From NCBI RefSeq assembly GCF_019279795.1, contig NC_056740.1, positions 231,968,797-232,032,796 of the forward strand: a DNA stretch of 64,000 nt, read 5' to 3'. The notes beneath the pieces were generated by a model. The model searched no databases. It saw nothing but the letters and a program-made list of their open reading frames with translations, and was not told where the DNA came from. Positions 22,575 to 33,267 of the stretch are shown piece after piece. Made by a program: the position numbers and the translations under genes. Numbering within the stretch: the stretch's first letter is position 1; each line of letters opens with the position of its first letter. This DNA comes from Protopterus annectens (Eukaryota; Chordata; Ceratodontiformes; Protopteridae).

Positions 22575-23783
22575 TCATTGTTTTTCAGTTTGCGTAGTGA
22601 ATGTCTGCATTGTCTTTAACATATCTAAATCTAAAATCTCAGAGGGTTGTAATTCCTCATTTAAAAGAAATACTTCTGTGGCTGCTTGTTTTGCAGCTGT
22701 ATCAGCTCTCGCATTGCCTTTTGAAATCCTATCTTGTTTCTTGGTCTGAGGTAACTGAATAGATTCTAAAAGATCTAAAATAAACTGTGCATGATTTATA
22801 GGTTTGCCAGTAGATGTTATCATTCCCTGGTTTTTCCACTGTTGCGCAAAAACATGTACAGTAGAAAAAGCGTACTGGCTATCAGTAAAAATGTTTACAC
22901 ATTTACCCTTTGCTAAGGTACATGCCCGTGTCAGGGCAATCAATTCTGCTGCCTGTGCAGATAAGTTGTGTGGTAAAGGTTTTGCTTCTATAATCCCAGT
23001 ATCAGAAACTACTGCATATCCTACTAGGTTCTGTCCTGCAGGACCCCTTCTGCAGGAGCCATCCACGTAGTATGTCATCTCGGCATCATCTAAGGGGACA
23101 TCTGTGAGATCTTTTCTAGGTAGTGTCTTTTGCTCAATTACCTGTAGGCAGCAGTGTGGTGTGCCATCTGCAGGGGTCGGGAGCAGAGTAGAAGGGTTTA
23201 AAGTCATGCAGCGTTCAATTGTCATATGAGGTTGGCTCAACAATATAGTCATACAGGAAAGATGCCTAGCAGGGGAAAGATATGCCACCTTTTCTTGTAG
23301 TAAAATAATCGCGACTGCATGAGGTACTCTCAAAGTGAGAGGGTGGAACAAGACTACTGAGGCTGAAGCCTGTACTGCCATTGTAGCTGCAACTACTGCT
23401 TGTACACAGTGGGGTAAGGATCGTGCCACTGGGTCTAGTTGTGATGAATAGTAAGCAATGGGGCGTTGCTTATCCCCATGCTGTTGTGTTAATACTGATG
23501 TCATGTAACCCTGCTTACAATCTGCAGTTTGGAAAAAACATTTATGGTAGTTTGGCAATCCCAGAACTAATGAGGACGCTATTAACTGCTTTAGTTTGCA
23601 GAAAGCAGATTCTGCCTCTGGTGTCCATTGTAACAAATCCTGCGCTTCCATAGGCTTTTTATATATAAGGTCAGTCAGAGGTGCAGATTCCAAGGCATAG
23701 TTTGGAATCCAGCTCCGGCAAAAACTGGTTGTACCCAAGAAGGACATCATTTCCTTCTTGGTAGTGGGTTTTGGTGCTTGCAA
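22575..23783 (-). pseudogene. pol: ERV pol: RT thumb/connection and RNase H
   Basis: An open frame of 402 codons. The first part is the RT connection (FLGTTSFCRSWIPNYALESA, YYSSQLDPVARSLPHCVQAV), typical of gammaretrovirus-like RT. The C-terminal part is RNase H: MTYYVDGSCRRGPAG (Asp), AELIALTRACTLAKGK (Glu), NIFTDSQYAF (Asp) and RISKGNARADTAAKQA (final Asp). About ten residues normally found before the last block appear deleted (the sequence jumps from SIQLPQ to TKKQDRISKGN), which may remove the conserved His-containing segment. Confidence 0.92.
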
Positions 23784-24575
23784 AATTGCTATTTTTCTGT
23801 CCTCATCTAATGTTCTACCTTCCTTGGATATTACATATCCCAGGTATTTGACTTGTTTTTTTCAAAGCTGCAGTTTACTTTTTTTACCTTATGTCCTTCA
23901 GTGGCTAAAAATCATAGAAGTGCTATGGTATCTTTTCTACATTCCTGCTGGGTGGGGGCTGCCTGCAAGATGTCATCAACATAAAGTAAAATCTGACTGC
24001 CTCTTGGTGGGGTGAATCCCGCCAAGTTGCTTGCCATTTCTTGTGAGAATATTGTTGCACTTTCACAATATCCCTGTGGTAGTCGCGTATATGTATACCT
24101 TTTCCCCTGAAATGTGAATGCAAACCAATACTGGCTATCAGGGTGTATTGGTATCGAAAAGAATGCATTGCTGATGTCTACCACAGAGAAATACTTCTGT
24201 TGAGGTTTCAGATCATTCAACAGGGTGTGTGGGTCTGGCACCGTAGGTGCTCTTGGTATTATTGCATCATTTACAGCTTGTAAATCTTGGACCATACGCC
24301 ATTCTCCATTGGCCTTTTTAACTGGAAATAAGGGTGTGTTACATGGTGAATCGGGAGATTCTACTAGTATCCCTCCTTTAAGTAAGGCTGCTATAATAGG
24401 CTTTATCCCTGCCTCTGCATCTTTTTTTTAAGGGATACTGTCTTTTTTGTGGTCTGAATGCTGACTTTAGCATGATAGTAACTGGTCCCGCTGTACAAAT
24501 GAGTCCTACATCTGATTTTCATGTTGACCAGAGGGTCTCTGGTATATTTTCTTTCTCCTCTAACAGGAGTGTCAA
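23784..24575 (-). pseudogene. pol: ERV pol: reverse transcriptase fingers/palm
   Basis: The frame 23,912-24,295 contains MVQDLQAVNDAI, FSVVDISNAFFSIPIHP (motif A Asp), RLPQGYCESATIFSQ (motif B) and LLYVDDIL (YVDD active site at 23,972-23,983). Upstream, in a shifted frame to about 24,540, TPLFPVKKANGEW and a QYPLK stretch mark the start of RT. At least two frameshifts separate RT from protease and from the connection. The motif B form resembles gamma/epsilon-type viruses rather than beta or lentiviruses. Confidence 0.9.
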
Positions 24576-25574
24576 TCAGCTGTCCTCGCTAGACTGCAAG
24601 TGCACAGCTGGGTTGGTCTGAGTTATCCAATTCAACTTTTGTATTTGTATTCCCTGTTCTGACAGTTCTAGTTCTGTCTGTTTTTCCCATCTTGTGACTT
24701 TTTTTCCTAGGTCTGCCCATTCTATATTTCTATTTTTTGTTAAGCTAATGTGTGGTAATCGATTAGATTTATAAAGTGCAAAGAACTCCTGGGGCAATGA
24801 ACAGCTGGCTACACTGTTCCCTTTTGTGTCACAGTACAGGTTACGCAATGCTAATCTGTTTGCATGATTCTTAAATAATTATTGCTCGTATTTCTTATCA
24901 GGTCCTGGTGTGTTACAATAATACAGGGTACAGTGCAGCAGGTGTTGCTTATCAATGTCAAGGGAGGGGAACTTGCTGATGGCTACATTCATTATCTCTT
25001 TGGTCACAGTCCCTGGGCCAGTCGTAACCAAGTCCTGGCTGTACCAATAAAACATTTCACCCTCCGATTGCAATGTAAAGGTATCAATCTGTCGCTGTGC
25101 TTCCATACCCTGCATGGTTGGGACTACTGCTATACCAAATAGCTGCATGAGGTCTCTGCCCAAGAGGTTTACTGGGCATTTTGCAGAAACAACAATTTTG
25201 CTTTTCTGTGTCAATCCTGAAACTGGATCAGTTATTGCAATGTTACGGAAGAGAGGCTCCCAATACAGCTGTCCATTAGCTGCTTTGACCAGTATGTAAT
25301 CAGGTGACTCTGTGTTTTCTGGCAGTTTGGAGGGATGTATCAGGGTTCGTGATGTCCCTGAGTCACACAAGAATTTGACTTCCCTCCCTTCTACCAAGAG
25401 TGTAACTTCTGGTTTCATGTCTGCTAAATAGAGCTCCAAGCTCAATAAAGCTAGGTCCAATATTTCATTTTTTTCACTGTCACTAACTTCCTGCACTTCC
25501 TCTACTCCCTCTATCACATTCTCATTTGTCCTTTCTTCGCTAGCCCCTTCTAGTGATTCCTGACTACCATATAG
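24576..25574 (-). pseudogene. pro: ERV protease and start of pol
   Basis: Follows the gag TGA in the same frame. An acidic linker (VSDSEKNE) leads to the aspartic protease: KFLCDSGTSRTLIHPSKL with the active-site D-S-G near 25,355-25,364 (Ser in place of the usual Thr), and VNLLGRDLMQLFGIAV, the C-terminal LLGRD block. A stop at about 24,879 interrupts the frame, which continues in phase to 24,576 (WADLGKKVTRWEKQ and following). Length from DSG to LLGRD is normal for a retroviral protease monomer. Confidence 0.88.
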
Positions 25575-25577
25575 TCA
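25575..25577 (-). promoter_or_regulatory. In-frame TGA between gag and pro-pol, followed by CTA
   Basis: On the minus strand the nucleocapsid frame ends ...GAG GAC TGA CTA TAT..., and the protease frame continues in the same phase with no frameshift. UGA followed by CUA is a known favourable readthrough context in animal and viral mRNAs. Gamma- and some epsilon-type viruses link gag and pol by stop-codon readthrough. Use here is inference, since gag also has clearly accidental stops. Confidence 0.6.
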
Positions 25578-27002
25578 GTCCTCACCCTCCTTATCTTCCG
25601 TTGTTGCCTTCTTGTTTTTCTTGCAATCCCTTGCCAAATGTCCCTTTTTACCGCATTTAAAACATTCTCCCCTTTTCTTTCACCCTTCAAAGTCCTCTGA
25701 TCGTTGATCAGATTGTTTGTTTTCCTGTGCATTTTTTTTGCCCTTTTTTCCAGACTGTACTACATAAACTTCTGCTCCATCTTTTATAGAAAATACTTGA
25801 GCTTTTTTTTTCTTTTTGCTATTAAAATGCCTTTCGGCATGCCTAACATATTCAAGTAATGATTGTAACCTGCTTGTACGATGGTCTACCATATGTTTTG
25901 TAATAAAACTGTTTATAGGTGCAATACTGCCTTTTAAGAATGCATTCTTTAATTGCTGTTCATATGGGGAATCTTGTGTTTGATCTTCAGGAACCTGCAT
26001 TCCACAGTGGTTATTAAAACACTCTAATAATCTCGCATAGTACCGGTCAATTGTTTTACCTTCTTGTTGGATGCATTGATTAATGCAAGTCCAGTCTGCC
26101 CTAGGTTTCCATTTTTCAGAGGTGCGGTCTGTAAGACCTTTTACTCTGGTGTCTAATTCTGTGCTGCTATGTGGGAGGGGTCTTTGTGTAGCGTCACGGG
26201 GATTCCAGTTCCCACTAATCATGTACCAATCTGGCCCTACAATCTGTCTAACTACCTTTTCTATTTCTTCTCCGTTTAGGTTATAACTCAGCCTCATTCC
26301 TTGTAAATCTTCTGAGAATTTTTAAAAATTAACCTTTGGATGGGGAATTCCCTCAGTGGCTTTCCGGATGTCTTCCAGAGTCCAAGGTCTATACACTAAA
26401 ATAGTTGGGTCCTGATTGTCTTGACCTGCCTGAGGATTGGGTACTTCTATAAGTGGGCATATTTCTTCTTATTCACTTATAGATCGTGAATTCTTAACCA
26501 TTTGCCATAACTCAATGCCTTTATCTGAGCTACCTGCCTTTGTTCGGGACCTGGTCCCGATGGGATCTCTAATTTTAGTCAGTTTTAGTTTCATAATATC
26601 TCTATCTTCAGTGACTACAGGATATCGTGGGGATGGACTAACCTGTTCACTTGCTTCATATTCTGGTAAGGGAGGCAGAGGTGCTGATGCTATTACTAAG
26701 TTATTGTCTTCCTTATCTAAAAACATTGCTTTTGAATTTTTGTTCTTTTGTTCCTGACGGTTTACTTCCTCAAGCCACTTGTGTGCCTGAGGAATTCCTA
26801 ATCGACGTTGCTTTTTTACCTGACCTTTGGAATCGGTTTTGAGCTGTTTGATAAGTGAGGATTTTTTAAATTTTCCGTCAAATTCGTATTTATTAACCCA
26901 TTTTGAATAATATCTAATATTGTCGGCGCTCTACGACTGCATATATTTTGCGTCTTCTGTTAAAAGCGGATTTTGGGGTCTTTTTGTGCAATTATTACCC
27001 AT
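25575..27002 (-). pseudogene. gag: ERV gag (broken)
   Basis: The likely start at 27,002 reads MGNNCTKRP, where Gly2 suggests N-myristoylation of matrix. A proline-rich region (SAPLPPLPEYEASEQ, with a PPLPEY late-domain-like stretch) lies near 26,680. The capsid-like frame 25,680-26,297 has a helical stretch around YYARLLECFNNHCGM and YVRHAERHF. The nucleocapsid has one zinc knuckle, CFKCGKKGHLARDC (C-X2-C-X4-H-X4-C, about 25,621-25,665), flanked by lysines. In-frame stops at about 26,940 (TAG), 26,470 (TAA), about 26,325 and 25,680 (TGA) show it cannot make full-length Gag. Confidence 0.85.
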
Positions 27003-27437
27003 TTTGTTCTACCCTTTGATCGTTACATAACTTCTCTTAATTTATAATGTGGTACCACGGGTTTTGTTATAGTCTCTTCAGAATGACTGCCTACTTATTC
27101 TGTTTCTCCTGATCTATGACAAGACAGTAATTTTTTTTGTCCCTGACTTGTAAGAAAAATACAGTCTGACAAAAACTATACACATCTAGTCCCTGATCTA
27201 AAACAGAAAACAGAAAAAAGTAGATTCACCTTACCTGAGCCCACGTGATTGATCACCAATTCACGGAGACCCGTCCTTCAGTCACAGATCAGAAAGTGGC
27301 TGGCCTCTTTTGAATGACAATTCAGTCGGAGGACTTTCCATATAAGAAGAACCAATTTGGTTTCTTCCCCGTATGGTTTCAACCACCTGGCCGTCTGATC
27401 CGAGGTGAAGAGAGGGTTCCGGTCCGAAGGACCAATC
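27003..27437 (-). other. ERV leader with candidate primer-binding site
   Basis: Non-coding leader between 5' LTR and gag. Three bases inside the LTR edge the minus strand reads TGGTCCTTCGGACCGGAA (27,417-27,434), which starts with TGG at the position expected of a primer-binding site; the tRNA could not be assigned. It contains a perfect GGTCC/GGACC hairpin with a 3-nt loop. No splice donor could be chosen with confidence. Confidence 0.6.
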
Positions 27438-27683
27438 TGTCAAAGGAAAAAACTTCAAAGACCAATTCACGTTAGGTTCAAGCAAGGCACCCTTTATTAC
27501 TTGCAGCAAGGAGACAAAGCATGTAGGCACAAGGTTTGTCTGAATTACTGGTGATTAGCATGTTATTCTTATACAGTTCAATAGCTGTGCAGATTCATGC
27601 AGTGTGAACAGAATAAGTGTATTAACCCTTTTAAACCTCGAATGCACTAAGCATGCATATTACTATTACACATTTTTCTAACA
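27438..27683 (-). repeat. ERV 5' LTR (246 bp)
   Basis: Minus-strand TGTTAGAAAA...CTTTGACA. A TATAAG box (complement at 27,568-27,573) and an AATAAA poly(A) signal (complement of 27,493-27,498) about 75 bp downstream suggest a short U3 and R. The single-copy form of the block duplicated in the 3' LTR is present here. Confidence 0.95.
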
Positions 27684-27688
27684 TTCTC
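27684..27688. repeat. ERV target-site duplication, right copy (TTCTC)
   Basis: Second copy of the 5-bp TTCTC flanking the provirus; CR1-c coding sequence continues immediately after it. Confidence 0.93.
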
Positions 27689-29868
27689 CAAAGCCAACTT
27701 TATGCTTCTTAAAACAGAAGTGGTGAACTTCATGACACCCATGCAGATGGACAATACAGTTATGACTGCTAAATCCTACACAAATGCACTCTATAAGCAC
27801 TTACACGAGTGCATGGATTGTGCTATTCCAAACAGAACCAAGACGCTATCCTGCCCAAAAAAAAGCAAGCCAATCTGGTGGTCCCCTGCCATAAACAAAC
27901 TCTACAACAGAAGGAAGAAACTGTTGCAAAAGAGAGTAAAATCCCATGAGTGGAGGAGCTCCCTGGTCAGCCTCAGTAAGAAGCTGAGATCCCTTATAAG
28001 ATCCTCCAAAGCTAGCGACGAAAACAAAATTGCCTGATTCTAAGGGCAACCCCAAAGCATTCTATAGCAATGTCAAGAATCTCAATGGCAACACCCAGAT
28101 CTGCTCTGAGTTACAGCACAATGGCAAGAAAATTACAGAACCAACTGATATTGCCAACATCCTGGCAGATAGGCTCAGTGCTAACTTTACCCCCCTCTTA
28201 CCCCCTAAAGGGCCCATATCTATACAGGAAGAATGCAGAGTCCCTGTAATCACATCTATGCAGGTAAAAGTTGCATTCTCTAAAACCAAAAACACAGCAT
28301 CCATAGGACCAAACAACATCCCAGGCTGCGTTTTGCATGAATTTCAGAATGAATTGGCTCCCCACCTAAGTACCATGTTCAATCATAGTCTCACGTCAGG
28401 CTTTGTGCCCACTCAATGGTGCACAGCAACAGTTATTCCACTCCACAAAGGGACAGCCACCACTGATCCTGGGAACTATCGCCCTATTAGCCTGATGAGT
28501 CTGGTCTGCAAGGCCATGCAACATATCATCATGGAACTCATAAACAAAGACATTGGTAACCTCCAAACTCTAGACCCCACCCAGTTCAGGTTTGTGAAAG
28601 GCAGATCATGCCTTCTGAATCTGATTGACTTCTTTGAGGCAGTCACCAAAGGCATAGATGAGGGTAAGGTGGTTCAACAGCCAATCTTGACTTCGCCAAG
28701 GCTTTCAACACCATCCCCATTCTGGAATTATAGCTAAACTCACTAAACCAGGTATAAATCCCTACATCACAAGATTGGTTGCCAAATGGCTCACTGACAA
28801 AACCCACACTGTAAAAGTTGCAGACTCCAAATCTGCCTTCAAACCAGTGACAAGTGGAGTACCACAGGGTTCAGTCCTGGGACCTCTAACACAGAAAGCC
28901 TCTGGCTAATGAAGTTTGCAGATGACTGCAAACTAGGAGCCATAGTCGAGTCCCCAAATGATGCAGACATCCTACAGAAGGGCCTCACTGAGACAGATGC
29001 CTGGTGTCAGAGGCATGGCCTCAAGCTCAATGCCAAAAAGTGCATTGTCATCCCCTTTGGTAAAAACTCTGTACCCATGAACTACCACATAAACGGCAAT
29101 CTATTTAATGCCGAATGTGTGATAAGAGACCTTGGGACCCAGGTGGGCAGTAGTCTCTCCTGTGATAATCACATTGCCACAGTAGTCAGGAAATCCTTCT
29201 ATGTGGCACACCTCATCACAAAAGGGTTCTCATCCAGGAAAAAAGAGGTAATTTTTCCCCTCTACTCGGCACTCATTAGACCCATTATAGAGTACAATGC
29301 CCCTCTTGGAATGTACCTCACAAGACATCTGCAGCAGCTGGAAAGGGCACAGAATTACCTGACAAAGAGGATTACTGGCCTCAAACAGATGCCCTACACT
29401 GACCGTCTCAAAAAAACTCCAGCTTTACTCTGCAGCATATCACCTACTCCGAGGAGATCTCTGCCTAACATATAAAGCTATGTTAAACCCAGAGCTGTTG
29501 GACATGCTACACCTAAAGAAATCCAAATCCCTCTGAGCTACATGCTCTAGGGACCTAAACCTTGTCACCACAATAAAAAGGACATGCTGGAGGGATAGAT
29601 TCCTGTCCCAGGGACTTCCTATACTCTGGAAAAAGCTACCCATCTATGTCAAGCAAAGTTCCTCATTAACACTCTTCAAGAAAAATCTTGATGAGTGGAT
29701 GGGAAATTGGAAATACACCCCGGGGATCAATTCTGTGGCTCTGCTCGACAGGAGCACAGGAAATTAAGTCTCTTGGGTGGCGTAAGCCAGGGAACCTTGT
29801 TGGCTAGGCTTACTTAGGCCATTGGGTCAATAGCCTAGTACCTACCTATGAACCTATGGACCTATAAT
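27689..29868 (+). mobile_element. CR1-c, 3' part (linker, RT and tail)
   Basis: Resumes the CR1 ORF2 interrupted at 15,998. Readable frames: 27,702-28,037 (linker, KPIWWSPAINKLYNRRKKLL), 28,030-28,737 (CVLHEFQNELAPHLSTMFNH, YRPISLMSLVCKAM, FRFVKGRSCLLNLIDFFEAV), and 28,909-29,475 (KFADDCKLGAIVESPND with the FADD active site; GMYLTRHLQQLERAQNYLTK). A frameshift at about 28,690 breaks the motif A region, and a deletion at about 28,888 removes the codons between VLGPL and the segment before FADD. It ends in CCTATGAACCTATGGACCTA at about 29,848-29,867, the family octamer tail. Confidence 0.92.
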
Positions 29869-29879
29869 TTCCTTCTGAC

Positions 29880-30400
29880 ATGGGATACTGGTAGATTCCT
29901 TTTCTATGCTTCAGAATGTGTCTTGCTTTCTTTACCCTTACAGTCTTGCTTCTGTTTCTGACTGGCTCAGTGCTTTGATGTAGCAGAGAGAAGCTTAAGA
30001 CTCAGTTCATGTTCGGTTCCCCTTTTCTTTTTCCTTCATTATGGGATTTATGAGATTCATCTATCTGTTCCTCAGTTTCTACATCTACATCCTTTAGTGT
30101 ATTCTTCCATCTGAACCCTTCCTTATCAGGCTACACACCAATCTCATTTATTACTAACTACTGAAGTCTTTTGGAAAGCTTCAGAATCACACTTATTCAA
30201 TCCATCCAGACAGTGTCAAATCTTATTTATTTCTGTGTCTTCTAGTCTCACACCATTTTTTTACTGCGGTTATATATTTTTGTCAATATTTTCAGTTGAG
30301 GATTCTCCCATATCTTACATAGCTCTTTGAATTGGGTAAAATATTGGCCATTTTTATCAGATCATATGTTGAGCACTAAAGCAACTGACAGTGATATTTT
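29880..30400 (-). pseudogene. Ty3/gypsy integrase C-terminal remnant
   Basis: Minus strand near 30,320-30,365 reads SDKNGQYFTQFKELCKIWE, close to the gypsy integrase block around the second catalytic Asp ('SDNGpqFtS.eFkelck.W') with an inserted residue. Further downstream STEPVRNRSKTVRVKKARHI (about 29,925-29,985) resembles the basic C-terminal tail of such elements. It is very decayed, and direct continuity with the gypsy at 32.3 kb is not shown. Confidence 0.45.
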
Positions 30401-32265
30401 ATGTAAAATGGTTTGTATTACTACCTGTTGCATGCAGTCACTTTTGCCTCAATGTACATATATTTCTTAAATTGTCTGGTTGCTATTGGGTTTATGCTTA
30501 CAAACATATTCAACTTAAATAATGTAATCAAGCTCCTTGAACCCAACAATCCTTACACCTCTTTCCATTCTACTACACCAGTACATAACAACTTTATTAA
30601 TAACACAGTGGAAAAGACATACTCCACTGTTCTAGCAGTTAGAAGTTCAGCTTTATTACATTGCATAGGTACGCTTTCAGGTATAGCTTACTGGTTACCA
30701 GAAACAGTTTTACAGGTCCATTTGTTAGTAATTGTGAATCATTTTGCTATCTGATCTTTTCTTTTTGAACTTTTAAAACAAGGTAACTGACATGGTAACA
30801 TTGTTTGCAGGCAAAGAAACATACTTAGCTGAAGGCTTCTTATGCCCTCGGTACCTGTAAGTCTAATGGGGGGTTCACAGACTCAGTCAATAACAAATAT
30901 TTCACTAAAACTAATATCTCGTGACTCTGGAATACTCATCTTCTTATGTTTTTGGGAGCACCTTTTTAAATTTATCTACAGCCAAGCTATCTGGAATTTT
31001 ACTTACATTATTTACAAGAGGTTGCAGCCACAGTTTCAAAATGTGAATTAATCGGTCATCAGTGACTTACTAGACTGTCCATAACGAGTGTTCAATTGTG
31101 AAATTTAAGTGACTGTGCTTCCAGTGATGCCCTTGCCCTGGCCTGAGTTTTGGTTACTGACAGTTGTAAGCATCAGCATCTTGAGTCTCTGGTTAAATAT
31201 TAGGACAGTGCCCTGGAGCACTTGGCGTGGGTCCAGTTTTCATTAGCTACGTATCTCCCAAAGGCTACCAAGTAAGATTTTATATCATCTTCTGTTTTGA
31301 GCTTTTTCAGAGTTGTATTTTTTTTTTTTTAATTCTCATTGAAGTGGTAGGTTGATTTATTTCAGTGGATAACTGTTGTTGGAGGCTGAGCTGGTGCTGG
31401 TCAGTATCATAAAGTGAAGCTATGGTCACCAAGTCATCTTCATTGGTAGTTAGAATAATGTCAAGAAACATTTCAGATAAAGCAGCAACGTTAATGGCAC
31501 ACAAAATGGCAGCAAAGCTGAAAAGATCATCACAAACTTGAGACCAACTGAAACAGCTGACTCTAAGCACTATGGGATAAATGGCTTCTTAAAGCTATAG
31601 TACATATTCACAATATATCTGATTACAGAGTTGCATACATTTCTTGTCATCGTATCTACAGAACTCTTTTCAAAGCTTTGAGACATGATTATGATGCACT
31701 AACAATGCACACATTTAACATTATTGGATGCTATTGGACTATACAAATTTCTATAACTTTTTACAAGTGCTAAAGAAGCAATTATTTACAAGACAATAGC
31801 ATTTGAGATAGACATTATTACTCATCAGAAATGGAATATCTTTTTAAGGGAAATAAATCAGGCAGTTATCTGTTTACTGTAAGTTGTTACGCTCATAATA
31901 CACACTGACATGCAAGCTTTACAACAACCATGAGTTATATGCGTAAGACTAGAACCTGTAGAAGAGAAATGGTTAGACAAATAATTACAATAATTAAATT
32001 TTTGTTCAGTCTCTCTCCATGGAACAGTGTAGATAAAATCAGGTGCAGTCATACTCATATCTACAGTACTTAGACTGCCAGAAAACACTTTGGATTTGGG
32101 ACTTCTGCCTTCAACTCAAATAGTGGGCTGTGGTAGATCCTTAAAAGAAACAGGAACATTCTTATTGGCCAAGACCCTCATTAACTTGGCTAACACACCT
32201 GAGAATGGCTTTCAAGAACTTGACATTCACTTTGAGACTCTTCAGGAATCATCTATATGGTTCTC
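30401..32265. other. Unassigned AT-rich sequence
   Basis: No gene or repeat could be supported. Short frames (for example 30,413-30,754 on plus, 31,307-31,570 on minus) show no family features. It lies between two integrase remnants and may be decayed LTR-element sequence. Confidence 0.45.
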
Positions 32266-32269
32266 CAGT

Positions 32270-32835
32270 TACATCTAACTATGGCGCCATCTTTAGTTTG
32301 AACCACATAAATGGCCTTGATGTGTTATTATAATTTTGTATATACTTCAACATCAACTGTTTCTCACATTCTCTTCTCCTCTAACTTTAGGTGCTCTGGT
32401 TGACCTGGTTGAAGGACAGGTGATGGTTGGGTAGAATATTGTTTGCTGTAAAATCATTTATGAGAGTCATTTGTCTTCTGTTCATTCTTTATAATGGATT
32501 CATATAGAATTATCTTTGGTTACAGTTTGGATTGCAGCATTGGTATATTACTGGTTTGTACCTGAAGCATAGTGTAAAGTATCACAGTAAAACTTGAGAG
32601 CTCTGTTATTTGGCTGGCAGGAACTTTTTAGCAGTATGGATTGCCTCTCAGGAGCTCCATTAAACTGAGTATAGTGAGGACCTGACATAGTATGAATGAA
32701 ATCAGTCTTCAAAATTTGCTCGAATTCATTTGATGCAGACTGTGTACCATTGTCTGTAACCAGTTCAATGTGTAAAAAAAATCCAGTAAATATTGTCTTA
32801 AATGGTGCTGCTCCAGTGGCATAGATGAATAAAGC
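32270..32835 (-). pseudogene. Ty3/gypsy-1 integrase core and C-terminus
   Basis: Minus-strand translation near 32,690-32,790 gives HIELVTDNGTQSASNEFEQI (second catalytic Asp) and GPHYTQFNGAPERQ (catalytic Glu in the usual 'Y.pqsNG.aER' block). At the far end IYVVQTKDGA (about 32,280-32,310) matches the usual 'Y.VeT.DG...RRNR.HL' tail. The interval is shorter than normal and full of stops. Orientation and order fit the RT-RNase H block at 36.1-37.3 kb, with CR1-e and a SINE inserted between. Confidence 0.7.
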
Positions 32836-33264
32836 TTTGTCTACGGCCCAGCCGACCGAGGTTCAGTTAGTGGCTCAGGTCACTGACCAAGCAGCAAAAA
32901 GTGATGGGCATTATTATTCCTGATAGGAGGGTGATTCTGTGGGCATTACCTGAGATAATCCCTAGTGAAGGCTGTGGCTGTCATTACTGAGGGGTGTGTT
33001 CCAAAGGGAGAATAGGGTAGGGATATGGTTGAGCAGCTGTGGAGGTGGAGTGAAACACTACATATCCCCATTGGATGCTTACCCCTTGGACATAACCACA
33101 AGATCTGTGAGGGGGGGAGTAACAGGGTAGGTCATAAAGACCCCCCAGTGGATATTGTCAACTAGACATCTGGGACACCCCTAAGATCAGCACTAACCTC
33201 ATCTGGGGGGGGGTTAAGATGTAGCTGGTAGACCTGGCAATGAAAGTGGGGCACTGGGGGAGAA
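32836..33264. other. Unassigned, G-rich
   Basis: Between gypsy integrase and CR1-e; contains G runs (GGGGGGG near 33,110 and 33,206-33,215) but no recognisable coding or repeat structure. Confidence 0.4.
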
Positions 33265-33267
33265 AAA

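Larger units (their letters stand above)
16004..27683 (-). mobile_element. Endogenous retrovirus, class I (gamma/epsilon-like), 11.68 kb including a nested CR1
   Basis: A complete provirus skeleton on the minus strand: 5' LTR, candidate primer-binding site, gag, pro-pol, env, polypurine tract, 3' LTR, with a 5-bp target duplication. The pol order PR-RT-RH-IN with YVDD, a GPY-type integrase tail and an env with a C-X6-CC motif fit gamma/epsilon-type viruses. Every gene carries stops or frameshifts, and env is split by a CR1 LINE. Ignoring a 98-bp duplication, the two LTRs differ at 5 of 246 positions by eye (about 2%), so it is a fairly recent integration. Removing the nested CR1 leaves about 8.25 kb, a normal provirus length. 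Confidence 0.93.

Noticed and set aside
25575..25577. Selenocysteine UGA in the ERV
   Set aside because: No SECIS-like element was seen and position at the gag-pol boundary fits a stop or readthrough codon.
30413..30754. Possible membrane protein frame (113 codons)
   Set aside because: No family resemblance and it lies opposite decayed integrase sequence; AT-rich hydrophobic frames are expected by chance.
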